A stretch of DNA of 64,000 nt from Diprion similis (lineage: Eukaryota > Arthropoda > Insecta > Hymenoptera > Diprionidae), in contig NC_060110.1 in assembly GCF_021155765.1 (NCBI RefSeq), forward strand, positions 16,762,001 through 16,826,000, read 5' to 3'. Shown here one piece after another: positions 1 through 13,610 of the stretch (the first letter of the stretch is position 1; the number at the start of each line of letters is the position of its first letter). The notes beneath the pieces were generated by a model. That model had not been told where the DNA came from and searched no databases. It worked only from the letters and a program-made list of their open reading frames with translations. Both the position numbers and the translations under genes were made by a program.

Positions 1-46
1 AGCATACATCGATATGTATTGAATGAATTATATCTTTTATACTTAC

Positions 47-1827
47 GCTAATAGGAAAATAGTTTACACCATACATATCCAAATCTTGGGCAATCTTTAG
101 ATATTCCATTTCAGCCTCGTCACGAGACATCCCACGGTGATCAGCGTACCAAATCTTGATTCTATCTTCCCACATTTCAGGAGTCATTTGATATTGGTCA
201 ATCACTCGTTGTGGCAGAAGGTCTTCGCTAGCCAGCATTCCTGGCCGGTATGATACCTCGTCGTAATCACCATACTAGGTTTAATATAATAACACCCACA
301 GGTATTCATTATCAACATAGTGATGATACATTTTGACATCTCCTCGACAGATCTTACTCAATATTTTTACACTCTGGACTTCTTCAGCAGTTTTAAAGGT
401 GCTTTGTAAGTGAGGCAATCTCAAAGTGAGAAAACCTGATACACGAACCAGATAGTAATAAAGTGTGAACAATACGTCACTCTAAAAATCACACTAGTTG
501 GCAATAAAAATTTCGATTACCTTCGCTTGTACGGCATACGATGCGAGTAGTACAGAGGCTTCGGGTGGACAGTAAATATCCATAGACAAAATGGCTTGCT
601 TCACTTGCAAAAAGAACAAGTGTTGCGTTACCTCTTGAACAAGTTCCTCAGCCACATCTTCAGGGTAGAACTTAGCAAGAAACATAAACGGGGTCGTTGG
701 TTGCTGTGAAATTCCTTGGTCCTGGACTAGAAATTTATACACAGATAAATGTCAAGTTTTTAACTTGTGTTGTTTAAAGAACATGAAGCAAAGTAAAATT
801 ACTTAATTTCACATCTATCATGCCTAATTTTTTTTTAGAATGTTTTTTTTGTCATGTAACAAAATATTGATTAACACGAGTGATCAATTGTTTTGTATTT
901 GAATTAAAATTCAAATGCATAGATATTTATCTGCAGTCAGGGTAACTAAGCAAAAGTCATGAATCCCAATCTCATGCATTACAAATTATTAAAATTTTTA
1001 ATAGAGGAAGACTTGTACCAATGTTTTTTTTTTTAATATGTTAACTATGCCTGGTCTACAAGTTTTGTGCATTGTCAGAATATATTTTGTGCTTTTGGGT
1101 TCACTCAAGTGTAAAAAGAATATAACTGTTGAATCTTTTCTCGAGAATTCGTAAATGCATCTAAATTCTAATATATGCAATGTAAGTTTAGGTCAATTAA
1201 GAGACTGCGCACTGAGCTGTGATCAGATTACGAACCAAGATTAGAAATCATCCTAAAATCCCTGTAAACATGTCTATTGTTTCTTGGGATCTAATGACAG
1301 ATTTTACAGTGCATGGTCTCTTGGTTGGATATAATAAACTTGCTAGGCAAGAAATAGAAAAAAAAAATTAGAACACACTTTCTTTGACTAGTAGGAACTA
1401 GGCGTGCACAGCCAGTTCTTATTGTAGTCGTCGTATAAAATTAGGAATGAAAAGGATAAGTAGAGGAAAGAATGAGAGAGATACCTTTCTTGTCCAACTT
1501 GAGCCAAGAAATAAACCCTTTGGCATCCTCATACTGAAGTCCAAAATACCAGGTCTCTCTGAGACCAATAGTCCGGCACACTAAATCAAATAAGTCTCTC
1601 CCAGTGGCTCGCCACTAAGAAAAGGAGAATTTTGCAATGAAAAATCATTCGTATGACATGGAGGATAGGAATCATTACGTAACACATTGTTCGTATAATT
1701 TGGGAACAATGTTTTGCAACAATAGATTCCAGAAGCTAACCTCCAAATTGAACTCAAGCTCGGCGTCCAAAGTGCAGACTTTCACCGGAAACGATTTCCC
1801 CGATTTTTTCCTACGAAACGGTGGCAT
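47..1827 (-). CDS. Mer: Merlin (NF2 homologue), FERM domain, 5' exons only
   Basis: Membrane-cytoskeleton linker of the ERM family and an upstream activator of Hippo signalling at the cell cortex (family knowledge). Four coding exons fit in frame: 1741-1827, 1485-1614, 521-726 and 47-274, giving 217 residues. All have GT donors and AG acceptors. The sequence shows the F1 ubiquitin-like lobe ([10 protein letters not shown], then [20 protein letters not shown]) and the start of F2 ([41 protein letters not shown], then [19 protein letters not shown]). [10 protein letters not shown] and [15 protein letters not shown] point to Merlin rather than Moesin. I chose the ATG at 1825-1827 because its context is AAAATGC; an in-frame ATG at 1837-1839 would add four residues. 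The rest of FERM, the coiled coil and the C-terminal tail lie beyond the left edge. The call is firm; the exact start is less so. Confidence 0.93.
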
Positions 1828-2603
1828 TTTATCCTTCATTTTATTTATTGGACATCACGATTATTACATTTTTTTTCTTCACCATATCACTTATTTATTT
1901 ATAAGAAATATACGTCGAACCACTCGCAAAAGAAAACATTATTTTTTCTCCGTTTTCTTCTCACTCACTTTGACGCGAGAGCAGCTACATCTGACACAGA
2001 CAATTGGAACCACCCAAGGACCACCGTTCTTCTACGAGCTTTGCTGTCGGCTGCTAAATTCGAGGTTAGCAAATGCAAACATGTTTTAAAACATATATTT
2101 TCTGTAGTCCCCTTATATTCCAAATCGGTATTTATCTACAGTAAAGATCGAATCTTACTCCATCTAATGCGATTACCATGTTAACCAAAAGCTTCGTAAA
2201 CAAGCATTATAAATTTGCAGAAAATTCATAATCACAAGCCGGTTGACAGCTCGCGTTTCGATAGTTTTAACTGACTAGTGTCTGTTTATTCATTCTAAGC
2301 GAAGTTGATCCGATACCTGTGACAATTCTAAAGTTTTTGATGGTCAAGTTGGAAGAATTCAAGCAGATATTGGAGCAAAGAGATGATTTTGAACATTGAT
2401 AAAGAGCCGCGTATTTCATGATTTCAGGTATAATATTGAACATGGTGGTTCAAGTGAACGGAATTGTTAACCTTGAACTCTTTGAACTCTGTCAAGTCGA
2501 AAATCAACATGACATAGCCAATTGCTTTCATGTATATTTTATGAATGAAAATAGTAGCGTCGTTACGGAGCGTGTGATGGTTTATTATTAGACAACAATA
2601 GTT
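1828..2603. promoter_or_regulatory. Divergent upstream region shared by Merlin and PEX12
   Basis: The two start codons face away from each other across 776 bp, so this interval must hold both 5' UTRs and both promoters. I see no TATA box in a convincing position and no other gene. An open frame on the + strand at 1637-2089 is antisense to Merlin exon 1 and is not supported as coding. Confidence 0.55.
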
Positions 2604-4180
2604 ATGGCTGAAAAAGGAGCGTATTTAACGGATACAGTCAAGGCTAAGCCCTCGATTTTTGAAATTGTTGCTCAAGAATCTCTAGCCTCTACACTCGAAC
2701 CAGTCTTCAAAAAAATAATCTCAGTACGTCTCAGGCTCGTTTTTACCACTATTATTATCATGTAATTTGTTACGTAATGAATCTTATACAGAATATTTCA
2801 GTATTTGGTGTTGGTCAATCCACATCGATATGGATGGCTTGACGGATGGTGCGATGAGGCGTATCTGGTTTTTAATGCTGCTCTGCAATATCACTATCTT
2901 AAAAAATATTGTAAATATATTGAGCAACTTTCTCTATGCTTCTCAGTAATCACTCCAAGTTTTTGTCAGTCTAATCAAATCCATATTTATTTCAGCGGCA
3001 TCATTTTCCGAATCATTCTACGGGTTGAAACGTTCCTCGTCCGTAACAGGTTCAGATGGAAAGTTATCTACTAAGCAAGAGAAAATTTCTTTGTTGCTGT
3101 TAGTCGTCTTTCCGCACTTCAGAAACAAAATATTCAAGCTTGCGGAAGAATATAAATTTGAAGTTGCTGATGGTAAAACACCTCAGAATGTATGTGAATT
3201 AGAAAAGCCATTTAGATAATTGATAAGCTTTGAATATGCTCTTTGTCATCACCAACAGTACCAACACTTTAATTAGCTCCACGTTATTTCAATAACTAAT
3301 TTTTTTCAGCGATGGCAGAAACTTAGAACGAAATTGGTCATAAATGGACAAATGATATTTCATGTTACTTATGAATGCCTAATACTCTATCGATACTTGA
3401 GGTACATGGCTGGACGGTCAGAATATTCGACTCCACTTCTTTGGTTGGCGTCTGTTACATTGTCTTATGCAGATGATAAAAAATTTCTCACCATCGCTGA
3501 CCTTCTGATGAAGTTAAGGCTCGGAACGTTAACCTTCAGTAATGGCATAGATTTGTTTGGAATGCTTTTCACTAGATCACTTGAATTTGGAGCTTTCTTT
3601 CTCCAGTTTCTTCGATGGTGGAATCAAGAAAATTATTACGTAAACCTGATGGCTCTGCCAACACCTGTGCCTCCTCAGGTAAATGGAACCTATACTTACA
3701 TTCATCTTCAACAAATTATGGGGAATTTATGATATTACCTCTCCTAATATTTTTAACAATACATGCATCAATGTTTGGAAAATCCGGATTTTCTGTTTAC
3801 TGCACTAGAGCCATACAAAAATGACCGTCAATATATTTTGATTTTCAATCCAGGTTCCAAAAATAGCTCTACAGTATAAAGGATTATGTCCAATCTGTCG
3901 CAAAGGTCGGAAAATCCCCACAGCTTTGCCAGTTTCAGGGTAAGTTTAAAGTGTTTGAATTCCATTTCATCACCTAGTTTCACGTAACGGATATATTAAT
4001 ATGTCTTACAAAGGATTGTTGCAAAGTAAACAAATTTTCTACTAAAAATAAATATTACTCTCTGTTAGGTACGTCTTCTGCTACCAGTGTATCCTAAGAT
4101 ATATACGAGAATATGAGAAATGTCCGATCACCAACTATCCAGCCAAAGAGGATGACTTGGTACGATTATATGTAGAGTAG
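2604..4180 (+). CDS. PEX12: Peroxisome assembly protein 12 (peroxin-12), RING protein
   Basis: Component of the peroxisomal membrane RING ubiquitin-ligase complex (with PEX2 and PEX10) that recycles the import receptor PEX5 (family knowledge). Six exons join in phase: 2604-2723, 2802-2910, 2996-3189, 3310-3678, 3854-3939 and 4069-4180, giving 329 aa against about 360 in mammals. Diagnostic stretches are SIFEIVAQESL near the N terminus, NPHRYGWLDGWCDE, SASFSESFYGLKR, FGAFFLQFLRWW before LMALPTPVPP, and a C-terminal RING with CPICRKGRK, GYVFCYQCILRY and KCPITNYP. As is normal for PEX12, the RING keeps only part of the usual zinc ligands. The ATG begins a family-typical N terminus (MAEKGAYL). 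A candidate AATAAA lies at 4689-4694. The gene converges on the prophenoloxidase gene. Confidence 0.96.
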
Positions 4181-4521
4181 ATATTTTCAAAATAACTTCA
4201 TTTTTTCGTACACTCATGATATAAGATGTGAAGATGCACATAAAATGAAAATAAGTCTGAAGCTTCACTGAAAAAGTCTTCACTTTCCTCTTTAGTAAAA
4301 TAATAATACCACAATCTCTGTACATTGGGAATAATTGTGATTGTTATCTTTTTTATATTGATACATACATGTGACAGCGTCAAATACCGAGTACTTGTAT
4401 AGATATGTAAGGTTTAAGTTTTTCAACTGTATATAAGTTTCATTAATTTTAGAATATGTATCCTCGATTTGATGGTATGTAATATATTTTTTATTCTTCC
4501 ACAAATGTGAAAATACATCAA

Positions 4522-4527
4522 TTTATT
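4522..4527 (-). terminator. Candidate poly(A) signal of prophenoloxidase
   Basis: TTTATT on the + strand, which is AATAAA on the minus strand, about 280 nt past the PPO stop codon. Confidence 0.4.
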
Positions 4528-4688
4528 CTTATTTTCCTACCATGAAAAACAAACTAGAATCCTTAGCGTATTAAACTTTCATTGTTTCTGAGTAATAACT
4601 CATTAAGGTAGCGCGATTTCTTGTATTAAGTATACTGTGATTATGTTCTATTCGATTAAACGTAGTTGTTTACATAAAAATCGGTCAT

Positions 4689-4694
4689 AATAAA
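4689..4694 (+). terminator. Candidate poly(A) signal of PEX12
   Basis: AATAAA about 510 nt after the PEX12 stop. The PPO poly(A) signal on the other strand is at 4522-4527, so the two 3' UTRs may overlap as convergent transcripts. No cleavage-site evidence is available. Confidence 0.35.
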
Positions 4695-4807
4695 TGAAAT
4701 GAAATTATATATAGATTACTATTATTATATAATTATTCTTGTTGTGGTTTCTACGTATAACATCAACGGTTGTATTTCCGAGATAGATATACACACTTCT
4801 ACAAGAG

Positions 4808-7800
4808 CTAAGTCCTTGTTACGGATGGATTAGCAGTCAGTTGATTTGGCCGACGTAAGATGGAATTTGTATGACGTATTTGCACGGTGGCAGTTCTCAT
4901 ATTTGGTGTCAAAAATTGGGATAAAGTATTAACACCATTACGTGGTAGACGATCAAATGGATACCCCATTGCTCGAGCATCTGGATACTTTTTGTTTCGT
5001 ATTCCGCAGAAACTGGCAGCATCACTGCACTGTCCACCTACATCTTGTTCGATCTAAGAATAAGTGATACTTTTTGTTAGCAATATCGCAATGTATATAT
5101 TTAAAATCAAAATATCCGGATATTTCTTAAAGCAAATATTTCCAGATACTTTTCACATTAATCAAAATGTAAGTCCTCTTGTTCGAATTGAATCTCTCAG
5201 TTACAGCTCATTGAATTGTTTGTAGCTCAAAACAGACTCATGCTACAATTATAATGCGTTCTAATCGTAATTAATGAGGCACGATTAAACCTCATTAGTA
5301 TTTTTCTCAAGTGCAATGATAATTTTTTGTATTTCTAAGAAATGGCTGTGTTATTTTTTAAATAATTTTAACTAGGTAAAAATACCTTGTCATTGTCGTA
5401 GTTGGAAATCATAACAAAAAGTTCTGTCGCATAGCCACTTTCAGTTCCTTTTGGAAGAAGCATGTGCTGAGGCCAACCGCAACCACAGAAGTTAAAAGCA
5501 TCAAGCTTATTAACATCAGTTGGAACATTGTCAGTCAAATTCCTAAAAGTTCTTTCAAATGGAATTGTTACAGATGACAAAGTCGAGTTACGCTCAATGG
5601 TGTTGACTCCAGGTTTTACTAAAAATTTGTGAATTATGCATTAATTTTAAAAGAAAGCATTGAGGTGCCATGTTTACTGGTATTTAAAATTTTTAGGAAT
5701 AAGTTATTTACAGTTTACGGTGAATTTGTCCAGTTCGATCATCATATTTTTTTGATCTGTGAAAACCATAGGTCTACCGAGCTCATCTTGCTTTGGTGCC
5801 AGAAATATTCTACAGGTTCCTATTTTGTTTGTTCCACTTTTGTTATTTACCTGGATTCTGTAAATATATGGAGTATACTGCAAATGTGTGAACCTTACGA
5901 AAACAGAACCTCTGGGTATGAAATCCAAGCCTCGCGACATATCAACGTCACTCTGCTGCCAGAAGGTATGAAATATGTTTTTTGACTGATTCTCTGTAAC
6001 CACTTCCACACCTGCGATTCACGGAATAAAACTGTTCATTAGTTAATGCTTACGACTTTTGTAGTTCGAGGTATGCAATAGAGTGAGATTCAAGTTATTT
6101 AATGTAAGCACCCACCTATATTCTTTGAACTATCTTAGTAGCTCTTTAAAAATAACTGTTACAAACCTGTTACATCAACTCCTGGGTTATTCAATTGTTC
6201 CACTGTATATGGAGGGAGCGTCCCTTTATACAGTTGAAAAATGGATTCTACCCAACCATGTAGACGATAAAACACAGGGTCTCTCATGGTGACAGCGGGA
6301 TCCCCAATAGGTGAAAAGGATTCCAAATATCTGTGATCCGGGTCATGTACAAATGATAGTGCTATGTGCATATAGTTGTGCAAATCACCGTAATAATTAA
6401 AATTTGGAGAAAGAACAGAAGCTTCCATGAGGTTTCCCAATACATCTATACCATCCTTCTCTGTCAGTGGTACAGTTTGACCTCTCTCCTATAGTTAAAA
6501 TTACCTTCTCAAATATCTGCTTGATCATATATAACGTAAACGAGCAAAACACAGTTTTCAAATTTTAAATCGGTCTCGAATGTATTACCGTGTTGTGGCT
6601 AGTTGAAGACAGAGAAAAATAGTCTCTTACATTTATTACAGATCCAGTTGAAATTGCCTCAGCAATACGATCTCTCCATCTTTCCAGGTCTTCTATGTCA
6701 AATTGAAGTTGATCAATTGTGCGATTAACATCCTTCAGCTTTGAATTAGCTGGACGGGCAGGCCAAGCACGACTAGATACAAACGAATCCAGTTTGGGAA
6801 AATAAGCTTCGGCAATTGGTTCGCGCCACCTGTTCCAACGTTCTACACGTGGAAGATCATTGCAAAATCGTTCAAAGTTATATCTAGCCATAATCTGTGA
6901 ATGCATGTAGTACAAAAGTTCGCCACGTCTATCTTTGTTAACTATTTGCATTGGCCCAGAAGGTGGATAGACTAAGTGCCAATGCCAGTGGTGTAGATTG
7001 ATACCCAAATCTTCACGGAAATATGCAAGTCTCTGCTCCACATCTAAATCAGATGCACTGTAGTCTCGAGGGATTTCAATTGGCATCTAAAAGGCATTCA
7101 ATATTAGAACTTCGATACACTTTCGGTGCTGATATACATCGTGGATTGGATTATTTCAGAAAATATTGTTGAAAAATCACTATGACGCAATAATTATGAA
7201 ATAATTACATACTGCGTAACTGCGTCGCATTTGCCTGTACTGTTAGTTAAGAAAACTACATAGAAATTTTTGCTCACCCTTGAGCCAGATGCAACAAGGT
7301 TTGCTTCCTCTCGTACTTGTGCAAAAATTCCGTTTGTTACAAACTTGTCTGGGAAGACTTCACACAAGGCAGGTATTGGCAGATCTCTAGTATCTGGTCG
7401 ATGCAGAATAGCAACGGACAAACAGTAAATATACATTTGGGGATTGATTCGATCGTGGCAAAAAACTGATGCTGATAGAAAATCATCATAAGTTGCCATT
7501 CCCAGTAGAATCTCAATTAGACGTCCAGCCATTTTGCGGTGGCTCGGCATGAAGAGAGAAAAATTCTCTGTGCGAGCCAAATTGGTTGCTATGCCGAGTG
7601 ACGGTACATTTATTGTATTGACAGCAATTCTTGGGACATCATCACCAACCCGGGACAAAACCGATGGAACAGATTGATATCTTTCCACCTGTAATGAATG
7701 GTTATAAAGTTCAGTCATTGATAATCCGTTGAACGGATCATACTATGTGAAATATATGTTATTCAAATTAGAGGCAGTATAAATTGATTGTATCAAGTAT

Positions 7801-8258
7801 TGTATCAAACAGGAATTTACATCTATTCACATCACAATTAACTAATTGTTGAATTATTTAGATTCAGTTACTTTCCATCCAGGCTTTGATATTGCAAGCT
7901 GATGTTTCTCGACTAGACATTAAAACTTCAATTGGTAGCAATGATATTGTAACAAAGGGCTATTGAGATGTTTGTGCGACTGAGTCATGATTATCGTAGG
8001 TATGGAAATACGTTTTCGTTTTTTCTCCATTTTATTCAAAAGCTAGATATGCGACGTGGCAGATTCTGCACTTCAACTTCATAGTTGATCTAATTCACTT
8101 GAAAATGAAGTATGAGTATTTGTTCTTTCACCCTGAGTAATACTTACTAAATAACTTGGTGGAACGTTGAATGTGGTTGAGTTATTGCCACGTGGGACAA
8201 ATATTGGTTCCGATGGACGATCATAGAGATACAGTATATCTGACACACTTCGCGACAT
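4808..8258 (-). CDS. PPO: Prophenoloxidase (type-3 copper enzyme, hemocyanin superfamily)
   Basis: Zymogen that oxidises mono- and diphenols to quinones for melanisation and wound or parasite encapsulation; made in haemocytes without a signal peptide (family knowledge). Seven exons in phase: 8148-8258, 7278-7688, 6631-7086, 6167-6488, 5712-6011, 5386-5618 and 4808-5053, giving 692 aa, the usual size. CuA ligands lie in HHWHWHLVYP and YYMHSQIMARYN. CuB ligands lie in GDLHNYMHIALSFVHDPDHR and RDPVFYRLHGW. The thioester-like FNFCGCGWPQHML and VMISNYDND follow. There is no N-terminal signal sequence. The start is ATG at 8256-8258; the in-frame codon three positions upstream is TTG. The proteolytic activation point, normally Arg-Phe near residue 51, reads Arg50-Val51 here. 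An acceptor-like AG just upstream of the start hints at a 5' UTR intron. Confidence 0.97.
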
Positions 8259-8517
8259 GTTGGACAACTATCTACAGTATAAGATGGTAGGAGACCAACT
8301 ACTGTAGAAATCTTAGAAGATATCTTATATAGTAAACGCAAGTGTTGATTAAGAGACCACATCCTGAATTATTGGCAAACATGTTATGTATGCATATAAA
8401 CTCGTGTTTGTTTCTAATTATGTGCGATGTAGCTTTCTTATCTTAATTCATACTTACATATAAAAGAAAAAACCACGATTTGTGAAATTTTTTATGCTGA
8501 ATATCCGGGAAATGCAC

Positions 8518-8525
8518 TGACGTCA
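8518..8525. promoter_or_regulatory. Perfect CRE/ATF palindrome upstream of prophenoloxidase
   Basis: TGACGTCA lies about 260 bp upstream of the PPO start codon, next to CCGGGAAATG, which loosely resembles a Rel half-site. The palindrome is exact. Its use in PPO regulation is inference. Confidence 0.35.
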
Positions 8526-11500
8526 TGAACTTTTTCTGCTTCCAAGAATGGAAGTGGCAAACGAAATGATAAACAAAACCACTGATGGTTTTCATATTCA
8601 ATCAAGTATTGAAGTTGTTACAATTTAAAAATATCTCGCACTATGATTTGGTTGATTACTGCACATGGATTAAACAAGTCGTAGAATGTTTGGATGATCC
8701 TTTGCTGTGAAATCACCGTACTACATGGTATTGTATTTTACTACAATAATATCTTCGTCTTCATAAATAATATAATCAGTAGACAGTAGAGTCTTCCGTA
8801 CTTAGGAAATAAGACTACAGATCTTGCTTTGACTTGTAGTACTAAAATATAGAATGTTGTGCAATTCTTAACATAAATTATAAATATTCTAGATCTTTCA
8901 GGTCAGTAATAACCATGATTAAATTGCGAATGAAAGTATATGGAAAGTATGAATGAGTATATATAAGTATCTAAGATGGGATACATTATTCGGTTGAATA
9001 AATCACGTTTTTAATCGGCAAATATAAATTTTATTGAAGTCAAATCCCAGGATGTACATTACCAGCAGAATGTTTTCAAGTAAACAAATATGGAATGATT
9101 ACTATTCGTCATACATTTGTACATCTTGAAAAAGAAGTGAGTTTACAACACGAACCTATTTTATTAAGCTCTCTCAAAGTGCTTGCTGTAGAGAAATCGG
9201 AACATGCACGAAAGAAATGAGTGATTATGGGATTGGTGGCAGTATGAGTAAATATAATTTTTTTTTAAACTAAAATCGCTCAATGTTTTACTTTACCACC
9301 AATGACACATTACACTTAGTTTGAACAAACTGCAAAGGTGGTAATAAAACGAATTAACTATGTAATTAGTCTACTCAACCAAAGATAGTAACCAGCCAAC
9401 GAAAACAGTATCTAAACAGCCTCAGGTTTTGTTACTGCACGTAGTCAGTATAACGCACATAAAAATCATTGTTTGATTCATTGAGATGATAATAATTTTC
9501 AAATAAATAGTAAGTCTCTATAAGTCTGATGAACCATATCTATTATTGAAAAGATTGACGAACTTAAATTCTGTGTTGTGCACTTACTACTATGAGGAAT
9601 TTATTCAGCATTTTGATTTATTTTTAGTCCATGACCAAGATAAACAACATTTAAGAAATATCCTCATATCAGTTATATTATTAAAATAATCAGTTTTACA
9701 TTATTAATAATTCCTACTTTTTAATATGCTATACTTTCACTCCATTTTGGATATCTCGTTATCTGAGGATGTATAGATTCGATTTTGAAACAATAAACTA
9801 TATGGATGTTTTCTGCGAGTGTATGAGGTGTCGACTATTATTTCTACAACATGGATGTTTCGTCTTTGATGGTGAAAAAGTTTGTTTAAAACAATCTTCA
9901 CATCAAATCAATGGATCATATCGTCATAAAGCCACTAGCGATACGTAATTGTGTATATATGTGTATATACACGCAGTTGGAGAAACTCGTCCAGTTAGTA
10001 GAGTTCTTGCTTAGTACTGGACATGTGTTGGTTAATGGATAGATCAACTTGAATGCATTCAGCCAATGAATGAAAAGATAATTAGAAGGTGTTCAAAGAA
10101 GACGACAGAAGGGAATAAAGCAAGGCATGCAAAAAGCGAACATGGAAAGTACCTCAGTTTCAAAACTGGTGTACAAGTACCTTATAAATAGCCATCCAAT
10201 CCTTTTGACTCCATTAAAAATGATTTCCAACTATTCTGTAATGATCCTGAACTTTTCCTCCTAAGCGACTGCAAGTCCAAATCCAACCTAGAGCATTCCA
10301 TGAACCCTATGCGGCGAGGCGCGTTCCTCATTCATGTCTCATGTAATTGAAACGAAAGTTGATCGAAATATGAATCCTTCTGCCAAATATCCTGTCCCAT
10401 CCACTTGACAAGTCCAAACGGTATGCATTATATTATCCATTGAATTTATCCAGATCGCAGAATCCTCCATGCGTAATAATCAATCCCGCGAGGCTTCTGA
10501 ATCCCAATAAATTCCAGTCCTGTCCATCTCCCCGTTCCTTTCGCAGTAGATATATTTTCGCGGTATCGAAATCCACAAAAAACTATAGTCCGTTCACGTC
10601 AAAATAAGAAAGTCTCAATTAAGTGAAATCCTCTTCTTTCTGTTTTTCATTTCTTTTAAATATAAATGATGCGAATATTAAACACTGGTATTTATATGTT
10701 TTAATAAGGTCGAAGTATATCGTTGAACAGTGTGATTTAAAATTTTTTAGTTTAGCCAAAGTATAGAATTGTCCAAATAGAAAAAAAACCGATAAAATTG
10801 GCATTAAAAGAACCCTTGTTGTTGAACTTTCTCGGTTTATGATATCAGAATCCTGAGAGAGAAAAACAACTTTCATGGAAAATACCTAATAATCCAATGA
10901 TATTTAAGTTTAAAATATCATTATACACAACTGTCCATGTATTTTGTGAGATGAGTGCACAGTTAATGTACAGACTTTTAAATTGATTCTAACACATTCG
11001 AAACCAGTGGTGAAGTCGACTACAATTTGTTTAACGTGGTATGCAGGTGCGATTCGTGGCATTGAATGCGTCATAATCAAACGAAGGATCTAAACTATAT
11101 TTTGTAGCACTGATTTTTTTTTCTAAATTTGAGCAATCATTCTAACAAGATATCAATTACTAACGCAAAGTATTACACTATACCAAAGAGGAATGCACAA
11201 ATATAATAAGATTATAATATTGAGAGAATAGTATGATGTTTTACTTTGATTGATTCCAGGATATAAAACTCCTGAGTATGAGTTTAAGAAAAAAGAATGT
11301 GATTTATTGCAAAACGTTGACCAGTCCTAAAAGATGTTTCAATATTGGCACATGGATATTAACCATTCACAAATTTGGTAGGTTGAGACCAAAAAAATAA
11401 AAATAAACTTAAATGAAATGAATATGAAATTTTTAAAGAACAAATCATCTCATTAAAACATGGTATATGTTCTTGATGTTTTAACCACGTTTAAAATTAT

Positions 11501-11639
11501 TATTAAATTTCTACACTGAAGAGTTTGTGGATAGACGTGAACAGACTGTAATTTAGGTAGAAAAAAAATAAGAAACAAGAAAAACAAAACCACGTCAATT
11601 TCACGGAGTTTTCAATGGACTTGCCAATGTGTATCAGCT

Positions 11640-11860
11640 TGAATCCAATCCCAGCTAATCGATAATCCTCGAATTGAATATATCCTTGCTTGAGGATCGC
11701 GTTCCTGAATTTCCTCTTGTCCAAATTTATCCTTAATCCTGATTATCCTCACTGCGACTTATCTTTAATCCGCTTAAATTTATGCTCCATACAAATCCAT
11801 CCAAAATGCATTCCATCCCATCCCATCGTCAAGTATGAACGAAGCATTATATCCATCCAA
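11640..11860. promoter_or_regulatory. Cluster of TAATCC words in intergenic DNA
   Basis: Three TAATCC words at 11663-11668, 11734-11739 and 11766-11771, with many further ATCC/TCC words, inside otherwise AT-rich DNA. TAATCC is the known core site of K50 homeodomain proteins (Orthodenticle/Bicoid type). Whether this is an enhancer or a degenerate simple repeat cannot be told from the sequence. Confidence 0.25.
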
Positions 11861-13610
11861 GAAGTAACATCGTGTAGTTTCTCAGTTTTTCATTCATTGT
11901 GTTACAATCCAATCCAATATACAAAAGAAGAAAAAATACATTAGTTTCTCGATACAATAATAGACAATCAAGATCAGATTCGAATCTTTAAACCCCAAAC
12001 GCGTATTCTGCAATCTCTAAGCAATTGTAACGTCAACAGGAATGAATTTTTGTATTTCTTTCAAATTATGAACATATATGAACTCTGTAATAGAATCAAA
12101 TATATTTTAAAACGTAATGAAAGTACGTTATATGCTATTCCTCAGTTGCAATCGAAGAAATCGCTTCGAGATTCAGATAACATACAATCGGTATGAAATC
12201 GTTTTGCGACGAGTTGTGTAAGGAACATTGCTGAATTTGAGCATACAACTCTGACCTATGACTCGTATATACAATTGATAATATTCTCAAAGGAATGGAT
12301 ATTTTACTTAAATATGTATAATATGTAAATATATTCAGATGTTCCCATTGGTAAAAATATTTATAATATTCAGAGCCTCTTTGCATCATCGACTCAGAGC
12401 GAAAGCTTATAAATATGTGTGCAGTTAGAAAATCTTGTTTACACATTTACATCTTTTAAGCACAAGATTGAGTTATCCATCAAAGACTTATAGAAATGGA
12501 TTGGTGGTTTTAATAGTGCATGAGAATATGTGTTTCTTTCTGCATACGCTTTAGGATTACTATGTGGTTTTGCCACGTATATGTTTGGCAAATGTGTTTT
12601 TTACAATCCATTTTCATAAGTGTAAAGACTTATGAATATTGAAATCCGTCTGTTGCAGATAGTTTTGTCATTAAAAGTTATAAACGTATTAAACATAAGG
12701 TAGGAGATGACGCGGTGTACAGCATGTTATAAGTAATAAGATGCAGTGGGGTTGTCAGCGCAATGTCTCGCAATGCTCATGATCACCAAATCATTGTTCT
12801 CATATTTGGCTACCATGAGGTCTCATCTGACAAAGATCTGTTATCCTGCAATAACAATTAGGGCTTAAAACAATTTTTATTGGCAAAAAATAAAACATTA
12901 AATCACGTGTCGATACGTATTTGTAGATGACAATGTTATCACGTCATATTTGTTGTGAATTGCAAATTTTACATCAGCTCCAAATCTAAAGTTCTATCCC
13001 TGATCTAGCTGATGATGATAATTAATCAGGTCTCAAAACATTATTCCTTTACATGTGCAAAGTAATGAATATGCATAGTTAAATATTATGGTGTTGAAAA
13101 ATGGAACAAAGAAGTCTTGTAATATTTCAAGAATTTGTAGATTGCTTTGATAAACCAATGGTGGCACAGAATTAATCAATATATCGAATATTACCCATCT
13201 TTTATATTTAAAAAGTTCGGCAGTCATTATAGATTTCTGTAACGATTCATATCTTGTATTAAAGATATGTTAAACACTATTATGCTGTAATAATATGACC
13301 ATTAAAGATTTTTTCTTGCAATTTTTGTAACTGCTTAGTTCAATTGGTACAGAATTTGAGTAAACCCAACACGATTAACTGTACAGACATTATGCATAAG
13401 AATCTATTTTAATATCAGATCGGTAACCACAATTGACAATTGATAAAACTGTTTACGATTAACTTATAGAAAAAAGTGCAATGCAATTCACAACAAGTAT
13501 GATGATAGAACTCAATTACTTTCAAATTTTCGATTCCAAAAACTTGTCAAGATTTCCCTCTGAAGTAAAACAAGAAAAAGATTGAAAATTATTATGAAAA
13601 AAGAATGGTG

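Noticed and set aside
1637-2089. 150-codon open frame on the + strand
   Set aside because: Lies antisense to Merlin exon 1 and its 5' region. The translation is low-complexity Phe/His/Tyr-rich without any domain.
5629-6009. 118-codon + strand frame
   Set aside because: Antisense shadow of PPO exon 5, whose minus-strand reading is clearly hemocyanin-family.
8148-8267. Earlier in-frame start for PPO at 8267
   Set aside because: The codon there is TTG. The first ATG is at 8256-8258.
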